From NCBI RefSeq assembly GCF_028712165.1, contig NZ_JAQTQR010000021.1:1-38407 (forward strand): a stretch of DNA of 38,407 nucleotides, written 5' to 3'. Below the pieces are notes generated by a model. It ran no database searches. It was given only the letters and a program-made list of their open reading frames with translations, and was not told the origin of the DNA. The position numbers and the translations under genes were made by a program. Positions 1-7,183 of this stretch are shown piece after piece (the first letter of the stretch is position 1; every line of letters starts with the position of its first letter). This DNA comes from Sulfuricurvum sp. (GTDB taxonomy: Bacteria > Campylobacterota > Campylobacteria > Campylobacterales > Sulfurimonadaceae).

Positions 1-135
1 CTGATGGCAGCACAGTTTCTTTTGGAACGGGGAGGCAAAATGTTTTTATGCAGCGGATATGATTTGAGTGATGTTAAAAGCTACCTGTTAGACGGTGTTC
101 ACAAAAGAGGTACCCTTTTCGTTTCAGAATCTTAA
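1..135 (+). CDS. 3' end of an unidentified protein (partial)
   Basis: Frame 1 is open from the first base to a TAA at 133-135 and gives the last 44 residues of a protein that begins outside the window. The fragment has a GGKMFL strand-like segment and ends in GTLFVSES. The alternation of strand and helix could suit a small alpha/beta domain such as STAS or DsrE, but that is a guess from its texture and no motif proves it. It is followed by an 80-base gap before the response regulator on the same strand, so co-transcription cannot be judged. I do not recognise the family. Confidence 0.55.
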   Translation: MMAAQFLLERGGKMFLCSGYDLSDVKSYLLDGVHKRGTLFVSES

Positions 136-201
136 AAAAGGGAGAATTCCCTGCTGGTATCCCCACAGGTAATTGATACTTTTTATTTACTTTCTCACCG
201 A

Positions 202-207
202 TATAAT
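202..207 (+). promoter_or_regulatory. Possible -10 box (TATAAT) of the two-component operon
   Basis: A perfect TATAAT lies 7 bases before the ATG at 215. No -35 hexamer sits at a proper distance (TTGATA at 173-178 is 23 bases away). Campylobacterota sigma-70 promoters often lack a clear -35. If used, transcription would start at about 214, so the message would be essentially leaderless. Confidence 0.35.
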
Positions 208-214
208 CGCTTTT

Positions 215-883
215 ATGATTAACGTACTAATGATTGAAGATGATATTGAACTGGCGCAGTTGTTGAAAACGCGCCTCCTAAAAGATGATATTGAGGTTAC
301 CGCAGCATCGACTCCGCTGGAAGGTTTAAGTCTGTTTCAAAAATGTTCTTTTGATTTGTTGGTACTCGATCTCTCCCTGCCGCAAATGGACGGAATAGAA
401 ATTTGCCGCCTGATCCGACAAGAGAGTGACGTTCCCATCATCATCTCATCCGCACGTTCCGATATACGGGATAAGATGATGGGATTTTCGCGCGGTGCCG
501 ATGATTATCTCCCAAAACCATATGACCCGCAAGAACTGATTTTTCGCATCGATGCCATTATGCGCCGTCTCCACCCTGCTATGGTTCAAAAAGCCACTCC
601 GTTTATCGTTGATGATGAACGGCATGAAATCAGTAAAAACGGATCGATTTTACGGCTGACCCAAGCCGAATACGATATCGTTTCCTATATGATCAAAAAA
701 GACCGCTACGCAATCTCACGAGAAGAGCTGCTGCTCAATATCGGATCGATTAAATACGAGAGCAGCCTAAAAAGTATCGATGTTATTATGGGACGTGTAC
801 GTCAGAAAATCGGTGATGATCCTAAAAATCCTCGATTTATTGTTTCTGTACGAGGGGTAGGATACAAATTTGTCAATGAATAA
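215..883 (+). CDS. OmpR/PhoB-family response regulator
   Basis: A 222-residue two-domain response regulator. The N-terminal receiver domain shows the acidic pair in MIEDD, the phospho-acceptor Asp52 in VLDLSLPQMDG, and the conserved Lys in LPKPYDPQEL. The C-terminal half (about residues 130-222) is a winged-helix DNA-binding domain ending in RGVGYKF, typical of the OmpR/PhoB class. The ATG at 215 gives the usual family length and places the first strand correctly; an upstream TTG at 173 would add 14 hydrophobic residues and is not credible. Its stop overlaps the start of the sensor kinase, so the two are translationally coupled partners. No Shine-Dalgarno sequence is visible. It resembles the ArsR (HP0166-like) regulators of the Campylobacterota ArsRS group, which is unrelated to arsenic ArsR; its targets are unknown. 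Confidence 0.9.
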   Translation: MINVLMIEDDIELAQLLKTRLLKDDIEVTAASTPLEGLSLFQKCSFDLLVLDLSLPQMDGIEICRLIRQESDVPIIISSARSDIRDKMMGFSRGADDYLPKPYDPQELIFRIDAIMRRLHPAMVQKATPFIVDDERHEISKNGSILRLTQAEYDIVSYMIKKDRYAISREELLLNIGSIKYESSLKSIDVIMGRVRQKIGDDPKNPRFIVSVRGVGYKFVNE

Positions 884-2126
884 ACACTCTATATTGAGGC
901 TCATTAGTCTCTTTTTCCTTTTTATTTTTGCCCTTATCAATGCCCTATTTTGGATCGCACACCAGTATTTTCTTGAGCAGCATCAAGAAGAACAGCTGCG
1001 ACGTTTTCTGCTCGCTGAAGGACTCATTCACCTCAGAAGCGGAAATTTTGACCATGAGTTACAACAGCTCATGATCCGGGTCTCATTCCATAGCCCTAAT
1101 ATACTCTTAAATGAGGGGACAACAGTTCGTACCCTCCCTTTCGGAAAAATGATCGAGTATCATCAAAAACACTATTTTGTTACAATCCCACCTCCAAAAA
1201 TGCTGTTTGATCGAATGAATCACGAACACAAATATGAGCCTCATCCTATAGCGCATCGCGAGTTTAACCAAGTAGTTATTGAAGACTTGGCCCCGTATAG
1301 CACATTGCCGTTTTGGAGTATTATTATCCTTGTCGACCTGTTGATTCTCCTCTTTTTTGCCTATTTGGTCCGTAAACTGCTCCCTCTTCAGCGCCTTAAA
1401 GATGCAATTATCCATTTTAAAGAGGGCGATACCCATCTCAAAATGGCTATAAACGGACAGGATGAAATCGCCCAAATAACCCAAGAGTTCAATCTCGTAC
1501 TTCAAAAAATCGCTTCGATGAAAGAGGCGCGGAGCTTGTTTTTGAGGAATGTTTTGCATGAGCTTAAAACACCGATCATGAAAGGCTCTTTGAGTGCAGA
1601 TTGTCTCGATTCTTCTGAAGACAAAGAGAGACTCAAACGAATATTCAACCGAATGGATTATTTGTTAAACGAATTTTCCAAAATGGAGCAATTTAGCAGC
1701 GGAGAATGGTATCTCAATCTTCAGGAGTACCGCTTTGTTGATATTCTCGATCATACCTGCGATGTATTGTTGTGCGACAAAAAAGATATCACAGTCAAAG
1801 GGGAAGATTCCGCTCTCATCGTAAAAGTCGATTTTGAGTTATTTGCAATCGCGCTGAAAAATCTCCTCGACAACGCATTCAAATATTCCCGTTCCCGACC
1901 GACGCTTCTGATATTATCGCATTCGATAGAGCTATGCTCACTCGGCGAGCCATTGCCTGATGAGAACCGAACCTTTAGTAAACCCTTTAATCGCACATAT
2001 GAAAGCTCTATGAACGGATTGGGGTTAGGTCTTTATATCACCAATGCGATCTTACTAAAGCATGGATTTAAACTCGAATATCACTACCTTGCTGGAATGA
2101 ATTGTTTTAGGATTCGGTTACACTAA
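876..2126 (+). CDS. Membrane sensor histidine kinase, ArsS-like, with His-rich periplasmic domain
   Basis: A 416-residue sensor kinase, overlapping its regulator by 8 bases. Membrane helix 1 is at about residues 6-28 and helix 2 at about 146-168, enclosing a periplasmic domain of roughly 115 residues that is unusually rich in histidine, including an HxHx4Hx3H cluster (His116, 118, 123, 127). A HAMP-like linker follows, then the dimerisation helix with HELKTP (phospho-acceptor His228) and an ATPase domain with the N-box NLLDNAFKYS and the G-box GLGLGLYITN. The DxGxG G1 box is degenerate (SLGEPL), as I recall for the ArsS-type kinases of Campylobacterota. The ATG at 876 is preferred over an in-frame TTG at 870. 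The His content suggests sensing of pH or of a metal ion; this is inference from composition. Confidence 0.88.
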   Translation: MNKHSILRLISLFFLFIFALINALFWIAHQYFLEQHQEEQLRRFLLAEGLIHLRSGNFDHELQQLMIRVSFHSPNILLNEGTTVRTLPFGKMIEYHQKHYFVTIPPPKMLFDRMNHEHKYEPHPIAHREFNQVVIEDLAPYSTLPFWSIIILVDLLILLFFAYLVRKLLPLQRLKDAIIHFKEGDTHLKMAINGQDEIAQITQEFNLVLQKIASMKEARSLFLRNVLHELKTPIMKGSLSADCLDSSEDKERLKRIFNRMDYLLNEFSKMEQFSSGEWYLNLQEYRFVDILDHTCDVLLCDKKDITVKGEDSALIVKVDFELFAIALKNLLDNAFKYSRSRPTLLILSHSIELCSLGEPLPDENRTFSKPFNRTYESSMNGLGLGLYITNAILLKHGFKLEYHYLAGMNCFRIRLH

Positions 2127-2146
2127 TCAGATTAGTAAACTAAACT

Positions 2147-3418
2147 TTATATACTGAACAAATAATCGGCGATGATGCGGACGTTCGTCTCATCGTATGC
2201 TTTGTTCTGATAAAGCTCCGTGCTGCTGCTGTCATAATTGATCCGTGCGAGTCGTGTTCGAATACGAAACTCTTTACGCGGTTGATAGGTCGCATCAATG
2301 TTGTATTCGTCCGAATCGGGACGAGGATTGAGGGTAAGCGATGCAGAATTCGACTGTTTGCTATCGTTTTGATTGATACGCACGTATTTGGCGGAAACCT
2401 CAAAATTTGATAAAGGACGGTAAACTAGGATTGATCCGTAGGCTTTTGCAGCAGCGTTTTCACTCTCTCCGTCGATTTGGAGATCGGTGTAGGTGATAAA
2501 CCCTCCCCACCCCATTTTCTCATATCGTCCACCTGTCCCCAGCAGGCTTTGATCGCCGATTTGAGTATACAGAGCGCTCAGACTCCACGCTCCTTTAGAT
2601 ACGGTGCCTCTAACTCCCAGTAAATACGTATTTGTTTCTCCCGCTGCATGCAATCCGATACTATTTTCACTCAAATACTGCAGTGCTCCTGAGAATGTTA
2701 TTCCTTCGGATGATTTCCAAATCGAATTGTCAATAATCTGCACATACGGAGCGTTCATTACATCACGCACGTAGGTGTCGTACAGTTCGAGTTTAAAAGA
2801 AGGTTCAGGAGCATAGACCGCTCCCAAAACGGCAATATCACGATCGATTCCTAGAGTGTAGGTCGGGGAGCGGAACGTGTCATCAGCTTTATACTTCCAG
2901 CCCGTGATGTAGGAAGCTTTGAAAACAGTGTTTTTCATAGAGCGGTTCTCACTGTATAGCGCTTCAAAACTGTTGGGGAGCATACGGTTGTAATAGTCAT
3001 TCGCCAGCGGCAGATCGAGACGCTGGCGTCCGAATTTAATCGATGTCTCCCCCGCTTTGTACTGTAGGTACGCTTCGCCAAGGGTATTAATGGAACTGCC
3101 ATCAAGATTGAGATTATGGGTCTGCCCCGAATAAGGCATTCGCGTCACAGGTAATGCCCCATTACTCGAAAAGAAAGAGATTCCTCCATTTAACCCCGAT
3201 ATTGGCGCTGTTTGGTAGGAGAGTATTCCCCCCACGGTCAATGCTGTACGGTCGATTCTTAGATCGCGTTCTCCGTCATACCAAAAGGCTCGAAGTTGAC
3301 CACTCACTTTTCCGTTTTTGAACACATCTTCAAGGTTGTCTGCACTACCAGAAACGCTCATTACAGCGAAAATCATCAATCTTACTAATTGTTGTGCAGC
3401 GTATTTTGATGAAGCCAT
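2147..3418 (-). CDS. Outer-membrane porin, Opr/OprD-like family
   Basis: A 423-residue outer-membrane beta-barrel protein. It starts with a hydrophobic signal segment (about residues 10-27, cleavage probably after GSA) followed by NLEDVFKNGKVSGQLRAFWY, the opening typical of Campylobacterota OprD-like porins. The rest is a series of alternating amphipathic strands (for example EAYLQYKAGETSIKFGRQRL) with no other domain. It ends in ADYLFSI rather than in a terminal Phe, slightly off the usual barrel end signature. AGGA lies 5 bases before the ATG. It follows arsB by 49 bases on the same strand, so it is probably the third gene of the leftward arsenic operon. A role in anion or arsenic passage is suggested only by position; the substrate is unknown. 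Confidence 0.82.
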   Translation of the reverse strand: MASSKYAAQQLVRLMIFAVMSVSGSADNLEDVFKNGKVSGQLRAFWYDGERDLRIDRTALTVGGILSYQTAPISGLNGGISFFSSNGALPVTRMPYSGQTHNLNLDGSSINTLGEAYLQYKAGETSIKFGRQRLDLPLANDYYNRMLPNSFEALYSENRSMKNTVFKASYITGWKYKADDTFRSPTYTLGIDRDIAVLGAVYAPEPSFKLELYDTYVRDVMNAPYVQIIDNSIWKSSEGITFSGALQYLSENSIGLHAAGETNTYLLGVRGTVSKGAWSLSALYTQIGDQSLLGTGGRYEKMGWGGFITYTDLQIDGESENAAAKAYGSILVYRPLSNFEVSAKYVRINQNDSKQSNSASLTLNPRPDSDEYNIDATYQPRKEFRIRTRLARINYDSSSTELYQNKAYDETNVRIIADYLFSI

Positions 3419-3467
3419 ATTGATCCTGACAGTAAATAAGTTTGCTATTTTACTGAATTATTGTTTT

Positions 3468-4721
3468 TTATAATAGCCCTATCAACGCCACCAACAACAC
3501 CGGCGGTGTAATCACCAACCCTACTTTCATATATTCGCCCCATCCGATTTTGACCCCTTTTTGCGCCAAAACATGAAGCCATAACAAGGTAGCGAGCGAA
3601 CCGATCGGTGTCATCTTTGGTCCGAGGTTACACCCGATGATGTTCGCATATGCCAATGCATGATTTCCCGCTTCGCCGATGGCGATATCCATCACCATAA
3701 TGGTCGGCATGTTGTTCATTACCGAGCTGAGAAGTGCGGACAAAAAGCCTGTTCCGATGACAGCGTAGACATTTCCCATCGCCTGCATCTGTGTGATCAA
3801 TCCGGCTAAATAGGTCGTCAATCCGCCATTTTTGAGACCGTAGACGACAACGTACAACCCGATACTAAACCACACAACCTGCCACGGTGCCGCTTTGATC
3901 GTCATGATCGGTTTGGTCGCTTTGAAATAGGTTGCGATAGCTAAAAATACCAATGCACCGCCGAGAGCGAATACCGATACGGGGAGATGATAATGGTCTC
4001 CGATGAAATACCCACCCATCAGCAGAGCCAAGAACCACCAGCTGAGACGAAACATCGTCATATTTTTAATCGCGGATTCCGGAGTCGCTAATTGGGTGAT
4101 ATCGATACGGGTCGGAATGTCTTTTCGAAAGTAGATCCATAATACGGAGATAGAAGCAATAATACTGAGCAGATTCGGCAGAAACATCGTTTTGGCATAT
4201 TCCCAAAACCCGATATGGAAATACCCTGCCGTTACGATATTGGTAAGATTGCTGATGACCAACGGATTGCTGGCACTGTCGCCGATAAATCCACCCGCCA
4301 TCAAAAAGGCAAAGACGGCAATAGGGTTCATCTTGAGATGTTTCATTTTGGCGAGTACGATCGGAGTGAGGATCAGTGCCGCGCCGTCGTTGGCGAACAA
4401 TGCCGATACGAGTGCACCGAGAATGAGGATATAAACAAACATCAGATGACCGTTACCGCCACTCAAACGGGCCATTTTCAGAGCTGCCCACTCGAAAAAA
4501 CCGATCTCATCGAGCACCATCGAGAGCAAAATAATCCCGATAAATGCCAGTGTCGCATCCCAGACGATAGAGGTGACCGTCCAAACATCGGCGATACTCA
4601 CAACCCCCAAAACTACGGCTGCGATGGCACCGATAACAGCAGTTGTACCGATCTGCAGCCCTCGTGGCTGCCATATGACAAAAATGAGCGTTGCTAAAAA
4701 AAGCCCTATGGCAGTGATCAT
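3468..4721 (-). CDS. arsB: Arsenite efflux permease ArsB
   Basis: A 417-residue inner-membrane protein of about 11-12 hydrophobic helices that matches the ArsB (ion transporter superfamily) pattern: an N-terminal helix pair, then VLDEIGFFEWAALKMARLSGG, ALFANDGAALILTPIV with the conserved NDG, a second half with NNMPTIMVMDIAI, and NIIGCNLGPKMTPIGSLATL near the end. ArsB moves arsenite or antimonite out of the cytoplasm, by itself as a proton antiporter or with ArsA; no arsA is present here. E. coli ArsB is 429 residues, so the length fits. AAGGA stands before the ATG. It lies 17 bases downstream of arsC and is surely in one operon with it, which lets the product of ArsC be exported. Confidence 0.93.
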   Translation of the reverse strand: MITAIGLFLATLIFVIWQPRGLQIGTTAVIGAIAAVVLGVVSIADVWTVTSIVWDATLAFIGIILLSMVLDEIGFFEWAALKMARLSGGNGHLMFVYILILGALVSALFANDGAALILTPIVLAKMKHLKMNPIAVFAFLMAGGFIGDSASNPLVISNLTNIVTAGYFHIGFWEYAKTMFLPNLLSIIASISVLWIYFRKDIPTRIDITQLATPESAIKNMTMFRLSWWFLALLMGGYFIGDHYHLPVSVFALGGALVFLAIATYFKATKPIMTIKAAPWQVVWFSIGLYVVVYGLKNGGLTTYLAGLITQMQAMGNVYAVIGTGFLSALLSSVMNNMPTIMVMDIAIGEAGNHALAYANIIGCNLGPKMTPIGSLATLLWLHVLAQKGVKIGWGEYMKVGLVITPPVLLVALIGLL

Positions 4722-4738
4722 GAAATTTCCTTTTTTAT

Positions 4739-5155
4739 TTAATCCGCTAAAAATGCTTTAACGTTTTCTTCGATCGAATCACGGACAGCACGAACCTGTT
4801 CCATGATCTCCTCATCGCTTCCGACAAATGTGGATGGGTCTTTCAAACTCCAATGCTCGTTTTTCATCACACCCGGGAATACGGGACATTGTTCCGCTAC
4901 TGTCTCATCACAAACCGATATGACATGGGTAAAGTGGTGCCCTTCTTTATAGAGTTCAAAAATACATTTGGTTTGATTATTCGAAAGATCAAATCCTTTT
5001 TCCGCCATAGCACGAACAACATACGGATTCAGTTCGCCCGGTTCGATTCCCGCACTTTCGGCGCTCTCATCTTCATGCGCATATTTATTAAAAAAGGCTT
5101 CGGCCATTTGACCTCGCGCACTGTTATGGCTGCAAACAAACAATATTCTTAACAC
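4739..5155 (-). CDS. arsC: Arsenate reductase ArsC, thioredoxin-coupled LMW-phosphatase type
   Basis: A 138-residue cytoplasmic arsenate reductase of the low-molecular-weight phosphatase fold. The phosphate loop CSHNSAR (Cys8 to Arg14, CX5R) is at the N-terminus. The two resolving cysteines, Cys82 and Cys90, lie in SVCDETVAEQC, and the DPSTF loop supplies the general-acid Asp. Known enzymes of this class reduce arsenate to arsenite through a three-cysteine relay and are recycled by thioredoxin. The start is a GTG at 5155 with AAGGG nine bases before it. It is the first gene of the leftward operon, divergent from arsR across a palindromic operator, and its product feeds ArsB. Confidence 0.92.
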   Translation of the reverse strand: MLRILFVCSHNSARGQMAEAFFNKYAHEDESAESAGIEPGELNPYVVRAMAEKGFDLSNNQTKCIFELYKEGHHFTHVISVCDETVAEQCPVFPGVMKNEHWSLKDPSTFVGSDEEIMEQVRAVRDSIEENVKAFLAD

Positions 5156-5184
5156 TCAATTACCCTTATGTATATTTTGACGGT

Positions 5185-5213
5185 ATGGTAGCGTATTTTA
5201 GAATATATATCAA
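5185..5213 (-). promoter_or_regulatory. Predicted leftward ars promoter (arsC-arsB-porin)
   Basis: Reading the minus strand, TTGATA (5213-5208) is separated by exactly 17 bases from TACCAT (5190-5185), a 4-of-6 match to the -10 consensus. The -35 hexamer is formed by the left arm of the ars palindrome. The prediction is from sequence only. Confidence 0.45.
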
Positions 5214-5228
5214 TATATCTTGATATAT
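5205..5228. promoter_or_regulatory. Palindromic operator between the divergent ars operons
   Basis: A perfect inverted repeat with 9-base arms, ATATATCAA and TTGATATAT, separated by the 6-base spacer TATATC. It sits about 45 bases before arsR and 50 bases before arsC. ArsR/SmtB proteins bind imperfect AT-rich palindromes overlapping promoters, so this is the expected site of the ArsR encoded next to it. Each arm contains a TTGATA that could act as the -35 element of one of the two divergent promoters. Confidence 0.65.
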
Positions 5229-5248
5229 TATTTTTATTTTGTTACACT
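5220..5248 (+). promoter_or_regulatory. Predicted rightward ars promoter (arsR operon)
   Basis: TTGATA (5220-5225), formed by the right arm of the palindrome, is separated by 17 bases from TACACT (5243-5248), a 4-of-6 match to TATAAT. A strong ribosome-binding site (GGAGG) follows before the arsR ATG at 5270. Repressor on the palindrome would cover this -35. Confidence 0.5.
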
Positions 5249-5269
5249 GTCACAAATCGGAGGTATACT

Positions 5270-5593
5270 ATGGATGTTTTTTTGGAAACTGTGTCGGCGC
5301 TCAATGATGAAACCCGCATCAAGCTTCTCGCATTTTTAGATATACACGGAGCGTCATGCGTCTGTGATCTGCAAGAGAGTTTCGGGATGATCCAATCTCG
5401 CCTCTCACGTCACCTCAAAATCCTCAAAGACGGAGGATTTTTACGGGTAGAACGGTGCGGAACATGGGCGTATTACTCTATTCGTAGCCCGTTGGATCGT
5501 TTCCGAAGCGAAGCGCTCGCCGAAATCCGCTGTCTGGGAATCGAACTCCCTCCACTGGTCAAATTATCTCAAAACGAAGGTTGTACTCTATGA
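5270..5593 (+). CDS. arsR: ArsR/SmtB-family arsenic-responsive repressor
   Basis: A 107-residue winged-helix repressor. It shows LNDETRIKLLAFL at the start, the metalloid-binding pair Cys30 and Cys32 in ASCVCDL (equivalent to the CVC motif of E. coli ArsR), and the recognition helix QSRLSRHLKILKDGGFL. The third Cys of the E. coli protein is not at its usual place; Cys63 in the wing is another possible ligand. Proteins of this family leave DNA when As(III) or Sb(III) binds. GGAGG lies before the ATG. It is the first gene of the rightward operon and overlaps the second arsC by four bases (ATGA), and it probably controls both divergent operons. Confidence 0.93.
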   Translation: MDVFLETVSALNDETRIKLLAFLDIHGASCVCDLQESFGMIQSRLSRHLKILKDGGFLRVERCGTWAYYSIRSPLDRFRSEALAEIRCLGIELPPLVKLSQNEGCTL

Positions 5594-5994
5594 AAAATGT
5601 TTTAATCCTCTGCACCGGCAACAGCTGCCGATCTATCATGGGCGAAGCACTGATCAACGCTAAAATGGGCGAGTGTGTCTTTGCTCAAAGTTCCGGAGTG
5701 AAAGCCAGCGGTACAGTTAACCCTCACGCTAAGGCACTTCTGGAAGAAAAAGGGTACTGGAGAGACTCGTATCATTCCAAAGTGATCGATACCGTCATCA
5801 ATACCCCTTTTGATCTTGTCGTTACCGTATGCGATCACGCCCATGAGACCTGTCCGATGTTCCCAAAAGCGGTCAAGACGATCCATGTCGCATTCGAAGA
5901 CCCGAGCGGAAAAGAAATAGAAGAGTATGCAAAAACACTCGATCTTATCGAAGCGACACTCTTACCGATCATTCAGGCGGAGCTCTGCGGCTGA
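5590..5994 (+). CDS. arsC: Second arsenate reductase / LMW phosphatase-type ArsC
   Basis: A 134-residue protein of the same fold as the arsC product on the other strand but clearly divergent from it. The phosphate loop is CTGNSCR (Cys8 to Arg14, with an extra Cys13), the resolving pair is Cys81 and Cys88 in TVCDHAHETC, and EDPSG carries the acid Asp. All residues needed for the thioredoxin-type ArsC relay are present. The ATG at 5590 overlaps the arsR stop; an upstream TTG is not needed. The stop overlaps the start of the ArsP-type permease by one base, so the gene is translationally coupled on both sides. Two ArsC in one island may differ in affinity or substrate, which the sequence cannot settle. 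Confidence 0.88.
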   Translation: MKNVLILCTGNSCRSIMGEALINAKMGECVFAQSSGVKASGTVNPHAKALLEEKGYWRDSYHSKVIDTVINTPFDLVVTVCDHAHETCPMFPKAVKTIHVAFEDPSGKEIEEYAKTLDLIEATLLPIIQAELCG

Positions 5995-6938
5995 TGTGGC
6001 AGGAATTCAGCGGGACGATCATCCTTCAATGGCTCGGATTTTCCGGAAAACTCGGTGAGGCACTCCATTTTTTCCTCTATGACACGATCAAAATATGGTT
6101 CTTGCTCCTGTCAATCATCTTCGCCGTTTCGTTTTTACGAACATGGTTCAATACTGAAAAAGTGCGTGCCTATCTGGCGGGAAAACGTGAATTTACGGGA
6201 AATATCCTCGCGGCGCTGTTTGGGATCATCACCCCGTTTTGCACCTGCTCGGCAATACCGCTGTTTTTAGGATTTTTGCAGGCGCGTATCCCGATCGGTG
6301 TGACGTTCAGTTTTCTTATCAGCGCTCCGCTGAACAATGAGATCGCTATCGCAATGCTCTTTGGATTATTTGGATGGAAAATCACCGCAATCTATATCGG
6401 ATTCGGTCTTTTTGTCGCCATTTTGGGAGGATGGGTCATCGGACGCTTTAATGTCGAAAAATACGTTCTAATTTCGGTACCGCCTCTATCAGGAGATATT
6501 GAAATACCGACGTATCGTCCCAAATTTAGTGAACGTTTAAACGATGCATGGGGCAATACCAGAGATATTTTCCATAAAATCTATCTGTGGGTCATGGTCG
6601 GTGTCGGTGTCGGTGCATGGTTCCACGGTTATGTCCCTGCAGAATTTATCGCGCAGTATGCCGGCGGCAGCGCATGGTATACGGTTCCAGTAGCTGTGTT
6701 AATGGGAATACCGATGTATTCATCCGCCGCAGGGGTCATGCCTTTGGTTGAAGTATTGACCCAGAAAGGGATGCTGCTGGGTTCGGCACTGTCATTTATG
6801 ATGGCGGTCACCGCCCTCTCGCTCCCCGAAGCGATTATTCTCAAACAGATTCTCCATATCCGTCTTATCGCCCTCTTTTTTGCTATCATAACTGCAGGAA
6901 TCATGGGAATAGGCTTTATCTTTAACACCATTTTATAG
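5994..6938 (+). CDS. arsP: ArsP-type permease (COG0701/DUF318), probable organoarsenical exporter
   Basis: A 314-residue inner-membrane permease with about eight hydrophobic segments in two homologous halves. The family hallmark TPFCTCSAIPLFLGFL (Cys83, Cys85) and the SAPLNNEIAIAML segment are in the first half, and GIPMYSSAAGVMPL and ALSLPEAIIL are in the second. COG0701 permeases include Campylobacter jejuni ArsP, which exports trivalent methylated and aromatic arsenicals, and other members are placed with thiol-redox proteins. It is coupled to arsC by a TGATG overlap and followed after 8 bases by a mini-thioredoxin. An organoarsenical role is likely from family and context; other soft-metalloid substrates are possible. 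Confidence 0.82.
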   Translation: MWQEFSGTIILQWLGFSGKLGEALHFFLYDTIKIWFLLLSIIFAVSFLRTWFNTEKVRAYLAGKREFTGNILAALFGIITPFCTCSAIPLFLGFLQARIPIGVTFSFLISAPLNNEIAIAMLFGLFGWKITAIYIGFGLFVAILGGWVIGRFNVEKYVLISVPPLSGDIEIPTYRPKFSERLNDAWGNTRDIFHKIYLWVMVGVGVGAWFHGYVPAEFIAQYAGGSAWYTVPVAVLMGIPMYSSAAGVMPLVEVLTQKGMLLGSALSFMMAVTALSLPEAIILKQILHIRLIALFFAIITAGIMGIGFIFNTIL

Positions 6939-6946
6939 GAATTAAT

Positions 6947-7183
6947 ATGAAAATAGAAATACTCGGTACAGGCTGTTCAAAATGCAACGAACTGGAGATG
7001 AAAGTCAAACAGGCAGTGGCGCAGAGCGGTATATTCGTCCAAATCGAAAAAGTCTCTGACTTACAAAAAATCATGGGTTATGGTGTCATGAGTACACCCG
7101 GACTGGTCATTGACGGAAAAGTCGTCAGTACCGGAAAAGTATTAAGCGTTAATGAGATTGTAGAGCTGATCAAAGCACATTAG
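6947..7183 (+). CDS. Mini-thioredoxin (TM0996/MTH895 type, redox-active disulfide protein)
   Basis: A 78-residue cytoplasmic thioredoxin-fold protein. The redox pair is Cys10 and Cys13 in GTGCSKCNEL, and STPGLVIDGKVV carries the cis-proline loop, which is the pattern of the 'small redox-active disulfide protein 2' family. Such proteins often sit next to COG0701 permeases. It lies 8 bases after arsP and directly abuts the CcdA-like gene (TAG then ATG). It could hand electrons to ArsC, to the permease cysteines, or to the CcdA-like carrier; none of these is proved by sequence. A second copy of this family is present at 27125-27382 behind a SulP transporter. Confidence 0.88.
   Translation: MKIEILGTGCSKCNELEMKVKQAVAQSGIFVQIEKVSDLQKIMGYGVMSTPGLVIDGKVVSTGKVLSVNEIVELIKAH

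Noticed and set aside
139-152. AGGGA-GAAT-TCCCT hairpin after the partial first gene
   Set aside because: A 5-base stem with no T-run after it; terminator function is not supported.
173-214. TTG-started N-terminal extension of the response regulator
   Set aside because: It adds hydrophobic residues before the first strand of the receiver domain; the ATG at 215 gives the normal family length.
2122-2136. ACTAAT-CAG-ATTAGT hairpin between the kinase and porin stops
   Set aside because: Six AT-rich pairs and no T-run on either side; not convincing as a bidirectional terminator.
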